This document shows, in pieces, positions 8,073 through 17,025 of a DNA stretch of 51,845 bases. The notes beneath the pieces were generated by a model that was not told the DNA's origin, made no database searches, and saw only the letters and a program-made list of their open reading frames with translations. Each line of letters starts with the position of its first letter. Positions within the stretch are counted from its first letter, which is position 1. Location of the stretch: positions 1-51,845 of the forward strand of contig DATKNH010000069.1 of the NCBI GenBank assembly GCA_035541455.1. Reading direction: 5' to 3'. The stretch comes from Syntrophorhabdales bacterium. GTDB lineage: Bacteria > Desulfobacterota > Syntrophorhabdia > Syntrophorhabdales > WCHB1-27. The position numbers and the translations under genes are program-made.

Positions 8073-8966
8073 TTAACGTACCACAATCCGTACGCCCGAC
8101 CTGATGACGCTCAATCTCAACAACAGTCCGCCACAAAGCAGCAACAGGCTGGCCAAGCCGTCCATCAGGCGGATGAAAGGCGCATCAGACATATAGGCGC
8201 TGCAGATGTACATGGCAAGAGGTAGCAGCAACCCGGATAGTATGACTCCGCATATAAAGAAAGGGCTTGCGAGCAGGCGAACCGAAGCGGCTGCAGTCGC
8301 TCCAGACTGGCGCACTATTTCCATATACGCTCCAAGCGCGACCAGCAGTAAGACTATGAGGCTCGCATCGATAATCCCGAGGAGGTGAAGACCGTCCGTT
8401 CCGACAGCCGAAGGAATGACAAGAGACATAAGGACGAGAGTTGCCAATCCCGTATCCATTCCCGACAGAAAGAAGAGGGGAGGAAGCGCAGACGTGTTCC
8501 ACAACGGAATGCTCTTTATCACACCGAGCAGCAGGCCCGGGTAGACTGCAACTACCAAGGCAAGCAAGGCCGTCACGGTGCCCAGTGCCACTCCGAAACC
8601 CGATGTCTGCTCCCAGGGCAGCCAATCGAAAAGAGCAAAGCCGGGCAGCGCGTAAGCAAGACCGAGAATAATGAAAGCAGTAAGGATCCATGCGCCCCGT
8701 ATCATCCACGAAGTGAGGAGCGTAGCCGGCGTGGTGAAAAGCCTGTAAGCCCGTGTCACCGAGCCCAAGTCAAAAAGAAGCAAGGCGCTGCCCACCGCAA
8801 CCGATAACGGGCCTGCAAGCGCCCCAATTCGGGCCACGGCAGTATATTTGCCTATGAATATAAGGATAAAGCTGAAAACAAAAGCGCCGGCGCCCAACCC
8901 TGCAAGGAACACGTAGATGGCTATCAGCCAACCCCATTCCCTCTGGCCTTCCATCCGGTCCATCAT
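8073..8966 (-). CDS. NrfD/PsrC-like quinone-interacting membrane subunit
   Basis: 297 residues with about eight hydrophobic helices and almost no soluble domain. The WGWLIAIYVFLAGLGAGAF start and the IPLWNTSALPPLFFLSG segment are typical of NrfD/PsrC anchors, which exchange electrons with menaquinone. It follows the ferredoxin gene by 7 bp. Translation could start at the first ATG (8966) or the adjacent second one (8963), which is better placed behind GAGGGA. It should anchor the ferredoxin and catalytic subunit to the cytoplasmic membrane. Confidence 0.88.
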   Translation of the reverse strand: MMDRMEGQREWGWLIAIYVFLAGLGAGAFVFSFILIFIGKYTAVARIGALAGPLSVAVGSALLLFDLGSVTRAYRLFTTPATLLTSWMIRGAWILTAFIILGLAYALPGFALFDWLPWEQTSGFGVALGTVTALLALVVAVYPGLLLGVIKSIPLWNTSALPPLFFLSGMDTGLATLVLMSLVIPSAVGTDGLHLLGIIDASLIVLLLVALGAYMEIVRQSGATAAASVRLLASPFFICGVILSGLLLPLAMYICSAYMSDAPFIRLMDGLASLLLLCGGLLLRLSVIRSGVRIVVR

Positions 8967-8973
8967 TCCCTCG

Positions 8974-9579
8974 CTATCCGTTTATGTAATACACCGAAGG
9001 TTTCGTGCCCAGCTCTTCTCTCAGCACTTCACCCCGGAATACTGCTATCAATTCAGAGACCTCGCTTGCGGGATCGTCGAGGTCGCCAAAATGTCTCGCC
9101 TGAGCCGGGCACGTCTCCACGCACGCGGGCAGGCGCCCCTTTTCCAGTCTCTGGACGCAGAAATCGCATTTAACAGCGGTTCCCTTGTCGAAATCCTTTT
9201 GTTTCATCATCTCATACGGAGTCCTCGCGGCGAGTCCGTAATAGTTGTCGATACGCTTCAGATAGTAGCGCACCTCATACGGGCAGGCCAGAACGCAATA
9301 CCGGCATCCCATGCATTTGGTGTGGTCGACGAGGACTATACCGTCATCCCGCTTATACGTCGCACCCGTGGGACAAACCTCGAGACACGCCGGTTGCTCG
9401 CAATGCATGCATGGCATCGGACGGAATTTCATGCGTGCAGCAGGGTATTTGCCCGCTTCATATTTTTCAACCCGGTGGTAGAGTATTCCGGAAGGAGTGC
9501 CCTTTTCGGCCCTGCACGCGACAGTACAGCTGTTGCAGCCCGCACACCGTTTCAGGTCTATCACCATCCCGTATCTCAC
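8974..9579 (-). CDS. Four-cluster [4Fe-4S] ferredoxin subunit (DmsB/PhsB/NrfC-like)
   Basis: 201 residues with sixteen ordered cysteines: Cys12/15/18/22, Cys57/60/65/69, Cys89/92/95/99 and Cys138/141/153/157. This is the standard arrangement of electron-transfer subunits in complex-iron-sulfur molybdoenzymes, linking the catalytic subunit and the NrfD anchor. There is no twin-arginine signal. The start codon overlaps the stop of the catalytic subunit gene (ATGA at 9576-9579), so the two are translationally coupled. Confidence 0.93.
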   Translation of the reverse strand: MRYGMVIDLKRCAGCNSCTVACRAEKGTPSGILYHRVEKYEAGKYPAARMKFRPMPCMHCEQPACLEVCPTGATYKRDDGIVLVDHTKCMGCRYCVLACPYEVRYYLKRIDNYYGLAARTPYEMMKQKDFDKGTAVKCDFCVQRLEKGRLPACVETCPAQARHFGDLDDPASEVSELIAVFRGEVLREELGTKPSVYYING

Positions 9580-12260
9580 CGGCGCCCCTCCTTCCTGTAT
9601 ACCTTCACCGCAGGCGCCGTGTCCTGGCCGGCACTCACCCCATCAAAGGTCCTGGGGTCGATAGAAAGGAGGGCGTTGAAATTGGGCCCCAGGCAGTTCA
9701 ACGGGTTCGACTGACACGTGCCGAGACCATAACTGCCACCTATGCCGACAGTGTCAGGATGGAACAGTTCCGAAACTTTGAGCCGGCCTTCAATTCTGCC
9801 ATACCTCGACTCCACCACCACGGTCTCTCCGTCCTTCAATTTCTTCCTCGATGCCGTCGCCGGATTGAGCAGGATCACCGACTCCCACGGATCCTTCGCG
9901 TAAACCTCAGCAAGCCAGGGGTTGCCCGTAAGGTTGCCGGCATCGTTGGCAATATAGGGAGTTTTCCAGTTAATGGCCCAAAGGTCATAACCTTCGGCCG
10001 GTGCCCGGAACTCTGAAGTTTCCACCCAGTGCGGAATCGGCTGGTAGAGGTCAAGGATGTAGTCCATGTCGTCGATCATGGGGAAGGAAATCTTGTGCTC
10101 GAGCAGATTCTTCTTCAGACGGTCTCCCACTTCTTTGAGGCCCATCAGATAAAAAGGGTGCCGAGTCTTGTTGTCCGGGAAATAGTAGTAGAGGTAAAAC
10201 TCTTTTCTTTGTTTCCAGTATTCGATGTATCCTTTTTCTCGAAGTTCCTTAAGACCCTTGCCGCCGCCGTACGGCCAACCGCGTATCTGGCGATCGAAGA
10301 TCTCCTCCAACGAATATCTCCGGTTGAGATCGAGCTTCCACTCGCCGTTCATGTTGAGCCCGTCTTCTTTATCCACCCAGTCCAACCCATTATTCAGACA
10401 GTCATAGAGCCCGCCTTCGCCATAGAGAATACCGAGGCGATCGGCCAACTCCATGAAGATGTCGTCTGCATTCTTTGTATTGAAAAGAGTCGGCACCGGT
10501 TCTCTCAACTGGACCATCTTCAACCCGTTCACTTCATCATCAATCGATTGATGCTGGAGATAAAAGGGCACTACTCGTAACCTTTCCAGGGCGCTGTGCT
10601 CGGGAAGAAGCACGTCAGAAAGAATTGCAGGCTCGTCCATGTGGAAGGCGACGCTTACCACAAAAGAGAGTTTCTTGAATCCCTCCACGTATTTTTCCGG
10701 CTGTGCGTTTTGCCGGATAGGGTTTCCACCCACCGACAGCCACGCATCCACCCTGTAGGGAAGATAGCATTCCTCGGGGTGGAGAATAGAATTGAGCACC
10801 AAGTGTGGTGCCGTGTGCTGATGGGGGTAGAACTCCTGCAGGGTCGCGTGCTCAGGAGGAAATGCGAAAGGCCTTGGTATCGCCTCGTACCGCGGTGCCG
10901 ATGTGCCGTCTTCCGTCGGGCCCATAATGGGACCGCGTATACTGCAACTCAGACATCCTCCCGGCACTTCGATATTGCCCACTAGCAGGTTTATGATCTT
11001 TCCGACGAAGTCCGCATACGTTCCTCCACGCCGGTTTGTGACGTTGCGCTCCACGTTGAGTGAGACCGGCCGGAAGGGAAAGGTGAAGCCGTCGATCTCG
11101 ATCGTGCTGCCGATGCGGGCGTGCTCCACGAATTCCCTGGCCAGCCGCCGCACGTTCGCAGCCGGGACCGTGGTGATCTCTTCGGCCCATTCAGGTGTAT
11201 ATTGCGCGTACGCTGCCTTTACCAGTGTGAAGCCGGTACTGCAGGCCGCACCGTTCACCGTGAAAGAGCCTTCGAGGGCGATCTCTTTGAATTCGGCATT
11301 GTAAGGCTTTGACCTGTTGTCAACCGGATCCCACATCATGGGCTTGCCAGTTTGCGGATTCCTGCAATACTCACCTTGCGCGTCGATCAGGTAGGGAGCG
11401 TTGGTGCGGTTCTTGAGAAACCAGACGTCGAAAACTTTGATCTCGTGCAACATGACATGCGCCATGGCCAGCAGAAATGCCAGGTCTGTTCCGGGCCTTA
11501 TGGGAACCCATTCGCCCTTTGACGCCTCGTAAGAGCTTCTGGGATCAACCACAACGAGCTTCATTCCTCTCTCGATAGCCCTGGCGAAACGGCGCATGCC
11601 CGGCACAGCACCGAAATTCGGCCCCAGAGAGCGACCCATGGTTATATGGTACTGGCAATACTCCAGGTCAACAATAGCAACCGGATATCCGGAATGAACA
11701 AGACCTGACGGAAAATGGACCGTGCACAAGGCTCCGTGAGAACCTGTTTCATTCGGCGTTCCGAATGCTTTGCCAAACGGACCGCGCAGGATCGTGTCCC
11801 GCTGTCCCCAACCCTCACAGATCACCAATCCTCTCCGATCTTTCTCCCTCACCTTTTTCAAACCCTCGGCTGCATAGTCCAGGGCTTCATCCCACGAGAC
11901 CTCTTTCCATTTCGGGTCGACATCGAGACCTTTTTCCGGGTTGGTCCTGATCATGGGAGCTTTAATGCGGTAGGGGTTGTAGAGTGCCATGATCTCGGCG
12001 TTCCCTTTGGGACAGAGCGTTCCCCAGTTGGGTGGCGCTCCTGTATTGCCTTCCACCTTAACCACCACACCGTCCTCCAGATGCACGAGCGTGGCGCAAT
12101 CTCCCTGCATACACGCACGGCAGAGGCCGAAGAGCGTCTTCTTCTCTCCCTCGGAACCCGGCTCGACCTGCTTCCACTTGTAAGGAGAAAGCTCAGCCCA
12201 GCCTTCGGGCGGCTTCAACCCGCCCATGATCTCTTCGTATGAAGATCGCTTACTGCTCAT
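9576..12260 (-). CDS. Molybdopterin bis-MGD oxidoreductase catalytic subunit (DMSO reductase superfamily)
   Basis: 894 residues. The N-terminus carries a cluster motif, Cys47-x2-Cys50-x4-Cys55 and Cys83 (CPKG), then the large molybdopterin domains and a C-terminal dinucleotide-binding domain (NPATASRKKLKDGE). In the ETGSHGALCTVHF segment Cys179 is the likely molybdenum ligand, as in thiosulfate, polysulfide and arsenate reductases. Unlike most NrfD-linked enzymes there is no twin-arginine signal at the N-terminus (MSSKRSSYEEIMGG), so it appears cytoplasmic. It heads the operon with ferredoxin, anchor and chaperone. The substrate is unknown; sulfur compounds, arsenate-like oxyanions or a hydroxylated aromatic are all possible. 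Confidence 0.88.
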   Translation of the reverse strand: MSSKRSSYEEIMGGLKPPEGWAELSPYKWKQVEPGSEGEKKTLFGLCRACMQGDCATLVHLEDGVVVKVEGNTGAPPNWGTLCPKGNAEIMALYNPYRIKAPMIRTNPEKGLDVDPKWKEVSWDEALDYAAEGLKKVREKDRRGLVICEGWGQRDTILRGPFGKAFGTPNETGSHGALCTVHFPSGLVHSGYPVAIVDLEYCQYHITMGRSLGPNFGAVPGMRRFARAIERGMKLVVVDPRSSYEASKGEWVPIRPGTDLAFLLAMAHVMLHEIKVFDVWFLKNRTNAPYLIDAQGEYCRNPQTGKPMMWDPVDNRSKPYNAEFKEIALEGSFTVNGAACSTGFTLVKAAYAQYTPEWAEEITTVPAANVRRLAREFVEHARIGSTIEIDGFTFPFRPVSLNVERNVTNRRGGTYADFVGKIINLLVGNIEVPGGCLSCSIRGPIMGPTEDGTSAPRYEAIPRPFAFPPEHATLQEFYPHQHTAPHLVLNSILHPEECYLPYRVDAWLSVGGNPIRQNAQPEKYVEGFKKLSFVVSVAFHMDEPAILSDVLLPEHSALERLRVVPFYLQHQSIDDEVNGLKMVQLREPVPTLFNTKNADDIFMELADRLGILYGEGGLYDCLNNGLDWVDKEDGLNMNGEWKLDLNRRYSLEEIFDRQIRGWPYGGGKGLKELREKGYIEYWKQRKEFYLYYYFPDNKTRHPFYLMGLKEVGDRLKKNLLEHKISFPMIDDMDYILDLYQPIPHWVETSEFRAPAEGYDLWAINWKTPYIANDAGNLTGNPWLAEVYAKDPWESVILLNPATASRKKLKDGETVVVESRYGRIEGRLKVSELFHPDTVGIGGSYGLGTCQSNPLNCLGPNFNALLSIDPRTFDGVSAGQDTAPAVKVYRKEGRR

Positions 12261-12342
12261 ACCTCACTCCCGCATGCTGCGAGCGTTCGTTTGTCCACCG
12301 TAACTACTGCACAGGGCCACAGCCGTGTCACATATAGTTTAC

Positions 12343-12348
12343 ATTATA
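12343..12348 (-). promoter_or_regulatory. Possible -10 element of the molybdoenzyme operon
   Basis: A perfect TATAAT on the minus strand lies about 80 bp upstream of the catalytic-subunit ATG. No good -35 is visible 16-18 bp further up, so activator dependence or a false match are both possible. Confidence 0.3.
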
Positions 12349-12379
12349 TCGTGTTCCCAGAAAAGTACACGTAACATAA

Positions 12380-12417
12380 CAAGGCCCCTCGCTGTAATAA
12401 ATCGGCAAGGGGCCTTG
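12380..12417 (-). terminator. Terminator-like hairpin downstream of the LivK-like receptor gene
   Basis: CAAGGCCCCT (12380-12389) pairs exactly with AGGGGCCTTG (12408-12417) around an 18-base loop. It begins 20 bp past the receptor stop codon on the minus strand. The following minus-strand sequence starts TTATGTTAC, only mildly U-rich. Confidence 0.6.
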
Positions 12418-12436
12418 CTCAAAGCGCTCGCTCAGT

Positions 12437-13735
12437 CTACGATTTCGGTATGGGAAAAATAAGCTTGGCTGTTTTCTTTATCTCGGGATACTGGTTGTTT
12501 TCAACGATCTCCAGTTCCCACGGCCATTTCTTTCCTTTTACCCATTGTCCACCGACCATCGGTGTTTTGGAATAATTCTGGTTATTGAACTTAAGAGGGC
12601 CGACTATGGTAGTTAGATTTGTCTGGGCAATAGCTTCCCTCACCTTGTCCTTGTCAACGGTTCCGGCTCTCTTCAGGGCATCTATGGCCACTTCGAACGT
12701 GGCATAGGTGAAGCCAAGTATCTGGGTCCATTGCCTTCCGGTCTTCTCCGTCCAGGCATCGCAGAGAGCTTTGGAGCCGTACCCGGCCACGGATGACTTG
12801 AAAGGATGATAGGGACTCCACCAAACGCAGGTGGTGAGTCCATTGGGCAGGTTCCCTCCGATGGCCTGGACCGCAGACGGGAAGAGAATGGGCTTCCCGC
12901 CCGTACACATTTTCGGGATAAATCCTTGCTGAAAGCACTGACGCCACGCTGCCGCAAAATCAGGCGGAGGCTGAATGCTGGTCAGTATCTCGACTTTCTC
13001 TTTTTTCCAGAGATCAATGAAGGAAGTATAGTCCGGTGTCTTATTGGGGAACCTGCCGGCATCCACCACCTTGTAGCCTTTCTCATTCAATCGCTTGGTA
13101 AACATCTCCGCATAGGTCTTGCCGTCAGGATCGTTCGGCCACAGCCCGCCCACGACTTTGTTTGTCTTATCGGCAACACTGTCCCACATGGCAACAAAGG
13201 TGTCCACGATCTGCGGCACGGAGAAGAAGAAATGGAAGCTCCATTTATACGGGCCACCCGTGAGCCACGACTCAACAGGCGCATTCGAAGAGATGCACGG
13301 AATCTGATAGCGCTCGCACATGGCATCTACCGGGTTGACCGTGTCAGGCGTGTGCAGTGTGATCATGAGGTCGATCTCATCCTGGAGGATCAATTTGGAG
13401 GCCACGTCGCCAGCCTTGGTAGGATCACTCTCCGAATCCATCAGCTTGATGCGAACGGGCAGCTTCTTTCCCGCCTCCTTGATAAAAATCCCGCCGTCCT
13501 TGTTGATTTCCGCGAGTACGCGATCATCAACCCACGGCGTTGTCTCGCCGAAGGAGGAAAGAGCACCCGAGTTCGGGTTGACCCTCCCTATCAATATGAA
13601 ATCCCTTTTCTTCGCAGCAGAGGCACGTCGAGTGAGCGCTGGGATGCTCAAAGCCGCTCCTGCGATGGTCGTTTTCTGAATAAATTCTCTCCGCGTCATA
13701 CCTGACCGCCTGGTGACTGTCTCCTCGTCTCCCAT
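12437..13735 (-). CDS. Tat-exported LivK-like ABC substrate-binding protein
   Basis: 432 residues. The start holds a twin-arginine signal (TRREFIQK, then a hydrophobic AGAALSIPAL and a cleavage-type ASA near residue 40), followed by the periplasmic binding protein type 1 fold (IGRVNPNSGALSSFGE; LINLHTPDTVN-type segment). These receptors bind branched-chain amino acids, amides or aromatic and organic acids for Liv-type ABC importers. No permease or ATPase gene of that type is adjacent, so it is an orphan receptor here. It has its own promoter and a downstream hairpin, indicating a single-gene unit. The Tat signal implies folding before export, unusual for this family. Confidence 0.85.
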   Translation of the reverse strand: MGDEETVTRRSGMTRREFIQKTTIAGAALSIPALTRRASAAKKRDFILIGRVNPNSGALSSFGETTPWVDDRVLAEINKDGGIFIKEAGKKLPVRIKLMDSESDPTKAGDVASKLILQDEIDLMITLHTPDTVNPVDAMCERYQIPCISSNAPVESWLTGGPYKWSFHFFFSVPQIVDTFVAMWDSVADKTNKVVGGLWPNDPDGKTYAEMFTKRLNEKGYKVVDAGRFPNKTPDYTSFIDLWKKEKVEILTSIQPPPDFAAAWRQCFQQGFIPKMCTGGKPILFPSAVQAIGGNLPNGLTTCVWWSPYHPFKSSVAGYGSKALCDAWTEKTGRQWTQILGFTYATFEVAIDALKRAGTVDKDKVREAIAQTNLTTIVGPLKFNNQNYSKTPMVGGQWVKGKKWPWELEIVENNQYPEIKKTAKLIFPIPKS

Positions 13736-13795
13736 GCTAATACCCCCTTATTTAAGTTCTAAATATCCCACACAAAAACAGGCCTAACTGAGGCA

Positions 13796-13824
13796 ATCTT
13801 ATTCTGGGCATGACTATGTGTCAA
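13796..13824 (-). promoter_or_regulatory. Sigma-70-like promoter of the LivK-like receptor gene
   Basis: On the minus strand TTGACA (13819-13824), a 17-bp spacer and TAAGAT (13796-13801). The leader to the ATG at 13735 is about 55 bases and contains a G-rich ribosome binding site. Confidence 0.6.
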
Positions 13825-13942
13825 GATAATTACGCACGGATCAGTGTTTCACGAATAGATTCTCGGGGGAACCTATCTGGTGAGTACGGCGAGCGATAGG
13901 GGGACGCGAGGTTCAGAGAGGGAACACTGCGGGGCAAGATAG

Positions 13943-13977
13943 ACCGAACTCAAGGAAGCGGGCCCCTCGAGTTCGGT
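13943..13977 (-). terminator. Terminator-like hairpin downstream of the M24-fold gene
   Basis: ACCGAACTC (13943-13951) and GAGTTCGGT (13969-13977) are exact complements around a 17-base loop, 20 bp past the stop codon of the M24-fold gene that ends the ABC operon. No strong T-tract follows. Confidence 0.5.
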
Positions 13978-13997
13978 AGTTGCTGCTCAAGCAATTC

Positions 13998-15197
13998 CTA
14001 CAGTACCAGGACTTCTTGTGGCGTCTTGTGAATCGGCATGGCTTTCCTGTCGCCAACGATGTAGTTGTCACAGCAGAAGCCATACGCTTTGTCCGTCACC
14101 GCGATGGGATGAACTACAATGTTCATGTTGGTAGCAAGTGGCATGTTCTCATCTGCCCGCAGGGCGGGCCTCTCCACCAGGTCATAACCCTGGCCGTGCC
14201 CAAAAAGCCTCCCTTCGGCACCAAAACCCTTGCCGGTCATAAACTCATTGTGAGCCTTGAGCAGATCAGCAGGCCTGGCACCCGCGATCAGGCGTTCTAC
14301 TGTGCGGCGCTGCGCCTCCTTGGCAACTTCCCACACATCGAGCAGTTCTTTAGGCGGCTCCCCCAGGCAGAACGTTCTGCCCAGTTCGGCGTAAAAGCCA
14401 CCCGGCCCGTTCACCTCGATCATGAGAAAAAGCTGATCCCCTGGCTCTAGCGTCCGGTTGGTGTAGTAGTCGCTCCTCTGACCCGTAGGCTTGCCGGGAG
14501 GAGCAGAACCGATCATCAGCAGTTGTTCTTCGCTGCCCATATCCATCAGCATGTGGATGGCGGCTGAAATTATTTCGTACTCTTTCTTGCCAGGCCTCAC
14601 AATGGCTGGTATCGCAGCCATAGCAGCATCCTGGATGGCTGCTGTCTTCTTGATCAGTTCCAGTTCTTCTGGGCTCTTCACTGCCTTGATCGGATCAATC
14701 AGATCCGAGACTTCTACGATCTCCATCTGCCCGCGATTCTGTTGGATGTACTCGTAGGTCGGGGCCGACATGGAACCTTTGGCCACGATCCCAACTTTCT
14801 TTGCGCCGCGGGCTTTCAGTTGACTGACCACTGCCTCGGCGTCCATGGTGTTGGTGTAGTTGAGCGTCCGGAAATAGGGTCGGCCGATTCTCTCCCTGAC
14901 TCCCCGCACAGCCCACTCGGGCGGACCGGGCGGCAGGGGGGCTCCACCACTCGTGATCATCGTCATCTCGTCATCGACGGGAAAGATCACGGTTACGGGG
15001 TAACCCTCCTGGGCAGGAATATCGGTGAACCAGCGTACGTAGCCGCCAAGGTATTGATTACTGTTCTGCATCACGAGGCAATCGATGCCTTGCGTGGCCA
15101 TGGCTTTTCTAGTTACGGCCCATCGCCGCTCCAGTTCAGCCGTGGAGATCGGTTGGCGTATACTCTCAACAAGTGTTGAATTGAGCTTCACAAGCAT
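13998..15197 (-). CDS. M24-fold (creatinase/prolidase-like) protein with altered metal ligands
   Basis: 399 residues: an N-terminal creatinase domain (about 1-165) and a C-terminal pita-bread domain (about 175-399). Prolidase-type M24 enzymes use Asp, Asp, His, Glu, Glu to hold two metals. In the matching positions I read Glu261, Glu271, His334 (FGHGQG), His363 (VVHPIA in place of the usual TIEPG) and Cys376-Asp377 (CCDNYIV in place of IEDTVLV). Most ligands are therefore changed, arguing against an ordinary dimetal peptidase; a creatinase-like C-N hydrolase or a lyase is possible. The gene follows the receptor gene by 24 bp, so it probably processes the imported compound. Confidence 0.8.
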   Translation of the reverse strand: MLVKLNSTLVESIRQPISTAELERRWAVTRKAMATQGIDCLVMQNSNQYLGGYVRWFTDIPAQEGYPVTVIFPVDDEMTMITSGGAPLPPGPPEWAVRGVRERIGRPYFRTLNYTNTMDAEAVVSQLKARGAKKVGIVAKGSMSAPTYEYIQQNRGQMEIVEVSDLIDPIKAVKSPEELELIKKTAAIQDAAMAAIPAIVRPGKKEYEIISAAIHMLMDMGSEEQLLMIGSAPPGKPTGQRSDYYTNRTLEPGDQLFLMIEVNGPGGFYAELGRTFCLGEPPKELLDVWEVAKEAQRRTVERLIAGARPADLLKAHNEFMTGKGFGAEGRLFGHGQGYDLVERPALRADENMPLATNMNIVVHPIAVTDKAYGFCCDNYIVGDRKAMPIHKTPQEVLVL

Positions 15198-15221
15198 TCT
15201 CCTTTTCTGTTAGTGCCTATC

Positions 15222-16190
15222 CTATTGCAGGGGCATCAAATTAGTCGCAACAATCTCTTTCGCGTCGAATCCATTTTTGATGAAGCCGTATTTGGCGCAC
15301 TGGTCAATCGATACCTGGATCTCTTTTTTGTTGACCTTGGTATAGAATCTCGGCGGTACCACCTTTTTCAAAAGGTTCACGTCCATTTTTGTATATTTTG
15401 CTACTATGGCGGGTATCTGATCAGGGTTCTTGTTGATAAAATCCGTTGCCTTGTTCATGGCCTTGAGAAATCTGGTCAACTTGTCCTTGTTCTTCTCAAG
15501 AGATGCTTTCTTGGCAAACCAGCTCGCAGCCATCATGCGTTCAGCAACTTCAGGAGGATAGTATCCCGGTACAATCATCCGTATTATGCCTTCGGCCTCT
15601 GCGGCTGCTATGAAGGGCTCGGCAGCGTGGGCAGCGTCCACTGCGCCTTCCTTGATGGCTGGCATCTGGCTGGGCATAGGGATTTCAACGAATTTCATTG
15701 TCTTCGCATCAACGCCGTAGAAGTCTGCAAGCACGAGGACGCCCAGATGGTTTATGGACTGGAGGGCATTGATGGCAACCTTCTTGCCGGCCAGATCCTT
15801 CATGGACTGTATCGGGGAATCTTTCTTCACAACTATGCCGACGGTCTTCCGGTTAGTGCTGTCCACAAAAGACCCGGGTGCAATGAAGACAAAATCAAAA
15901 CCCTTCACGTATGCCTGTGAAAGAGGGACTACTGCAGTCCAACCCAAATCCACGGACCCGCTCTCCACGAGCGTCTGGCTCATGGATCCGGACTGGACAG
16001 TCTGCCCTTCCACCTTGAGTCCTTCCTCCTCGAGATAACCCTTTTCCCACGCAACATAAAGCTGCTGGCAATCCATGATGGGAATGTAGGAAACCTTCAT
16101 GGGAATGAGTTCCTTGGCAATTCCGGAGTCCGCTGTAGCAAATGCAAACATAAGAAAAATACCCACAAGCATTGCCGATACTTTTTTCAT
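15222..16190 (-). CDS. NitT/TauT-type ABC substrate-binding protein
   Basis: 322 residues with a Sec signal peptide (MKKVSAMLVGIFLMFAFATADSG region) and the type 2 binding fold of SsuA/TauA/NrtA proteins (YIPIMDCQQLYVAWEKGYLEE; KKVAINALQSINHLG). It captures a small anion such as a sulfonate, nitrile-type compound, aromatic acid or pyrimidine precursor in the periplasm. A strong GGAGGAG site precedes the ATG. It lies 58 bp downstream of the second permease gene and 24 bp upstream of the M24-fold gene, inside a five-gene operon. The ligand cannot be assigned. Confidence 0.88.
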   Translation of the reverse strand: MKKVSAMLVGIFLMFAFATADSGIAKELIPMKVSYIPIMDCQQLYVAWEKGYLEEEGLKVEGQTVQSGSMSQTLVESGSVDLGWTAVVPLSQAYVKGFDFVFIAPGSFVDSTNRKTVGIVVKKDSPIQSMKDLAGKKVAINALQSINHLGVLVLADFYGVDAKTMKFVEIPMPSQMPAIKEGAVDAAHAAEPFIAAAEAEGIIRMIVPGYYPPEVAERMMAASWFAKKASLEKNKDKLTRFLKAMNKATDFINKNPDQIPAIVAKYTKMDVNLLKKVVPPRFYTKVNKKEIQVSIDQCAKYGFIKNGFDAKEIVATNLMPLQ

Positions 16191-16248
16191 CTTCTCCTCC
16201 CGGATTTGGATTTATCACGGCCATGTGCAACCGCTGTCTGTACTCCTT

Positions 16249-17025
16249 TCACGTTATGGCTTCAAACTTTGCTTTATGCCAACCTATCAGGGTCTTGTTC
16301 AGGTAACGGAGCAGCGCATTGAGTGCATAGCCGACAATTGCAACGAGAAAGATGCCTGCGTACATCTCTGGAATATCAAACCTGCGCTGCATAAGCAAGA
16401 TAAATCGACCGATCCCATTGACGGCTCCCACCATCTCAGCAATAATATCCACAATCAACGCGATAGGCAAGGCGACTCTCCACCCTGTGAAAATCTGGTG
16501 CAGAGACGCAGGCAGAATCACCTGTCGGATGATCTCGTAGCGGCTTCTTCCGAATGTCTTTGCAGTATCAACGAGCGTGGGTTCAACACTCCTGACTCCG
16601 TCCATTGTGTTGATGAGGATCGGAAAAGAGCAGGCAAACCCGATCACGATGATCTTCATGGTCTCTCCGATACCCACAAAAAGCATCACCACAGGAATGA
16701 TTGCCGGAGGCGGCAATGGCCTCAGTAATTCGGTAAGCGGTTCAAACAGATTGCACACCGGCCTGAAGAGTCCCATGACGATTCCCAGGGGTACCATCAG
16801 GACAACGGCAAGAAAAAACCCGGCGAAGATCCTGCCAAGGCTCCGAATCAATTCAAAGGGTAATGTACCGTCCAGCATCAGTTGATAGAACGTTACCAGG
16901 TCCTTGGATATGGGAGGGAAATAGAGAGGCGAGATGAGCTTGTTTCTCGATACAATCTCCCAGAGAAGCGCAAGGCAGAGGAGAAAGCATACTCCTTTGA
17001 TCTTCGTCGAAAAAAATTCTCTCAT
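16249..17025 (-). CDS. ABC transporter permease (SsuC/TauC type), second of a pair
   Basis: 258 residues from the ATG at 17023-17025, which overlaps the stop of the preceding permease (ATGA), so coupling favours this start over one six codons upstream. About six membrane helices. The BPD_transp_1 coupling loop EMVGAVNGIG...and the preceding VDTAKTFGRSRYEI segment are typical. It is a diverged paralogue of the adjacent permease (shared ELLRPxP and YALN segments), so the importer probably has a heterodimeric membrane domain. Confidence 0.88.
   Translation of the reverse strand: MREFFSTKIKGVCFLLCLALLWEIVSRNKLISPLYFPPISKDLVTFYQLMLDGTLPFELIRSLGRIFAGFFLAVVLMVPLGIVMGLFRPVCNLFEPLTELLRPLPPPAIIPVVMLFVGIGETMKIIVIGFACSFPILINTMDGVRSVEPTLVDTAKTFGRSRYEIIRQVILPASLHQIFTGWRVALPIALIVDIIAEMVGAVNGIGRFILLMQRRFDIPEMYAGIFLVAIVGYALNALLRYLNKTLIGWHKAKFEAIT

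Noticed and set aside
10029-10580. 183-residue plus-strand frame inside the molybdoenzyme gene
   Set aside because: Antisense to conserved molybdopterin domains; no start signal or domain.
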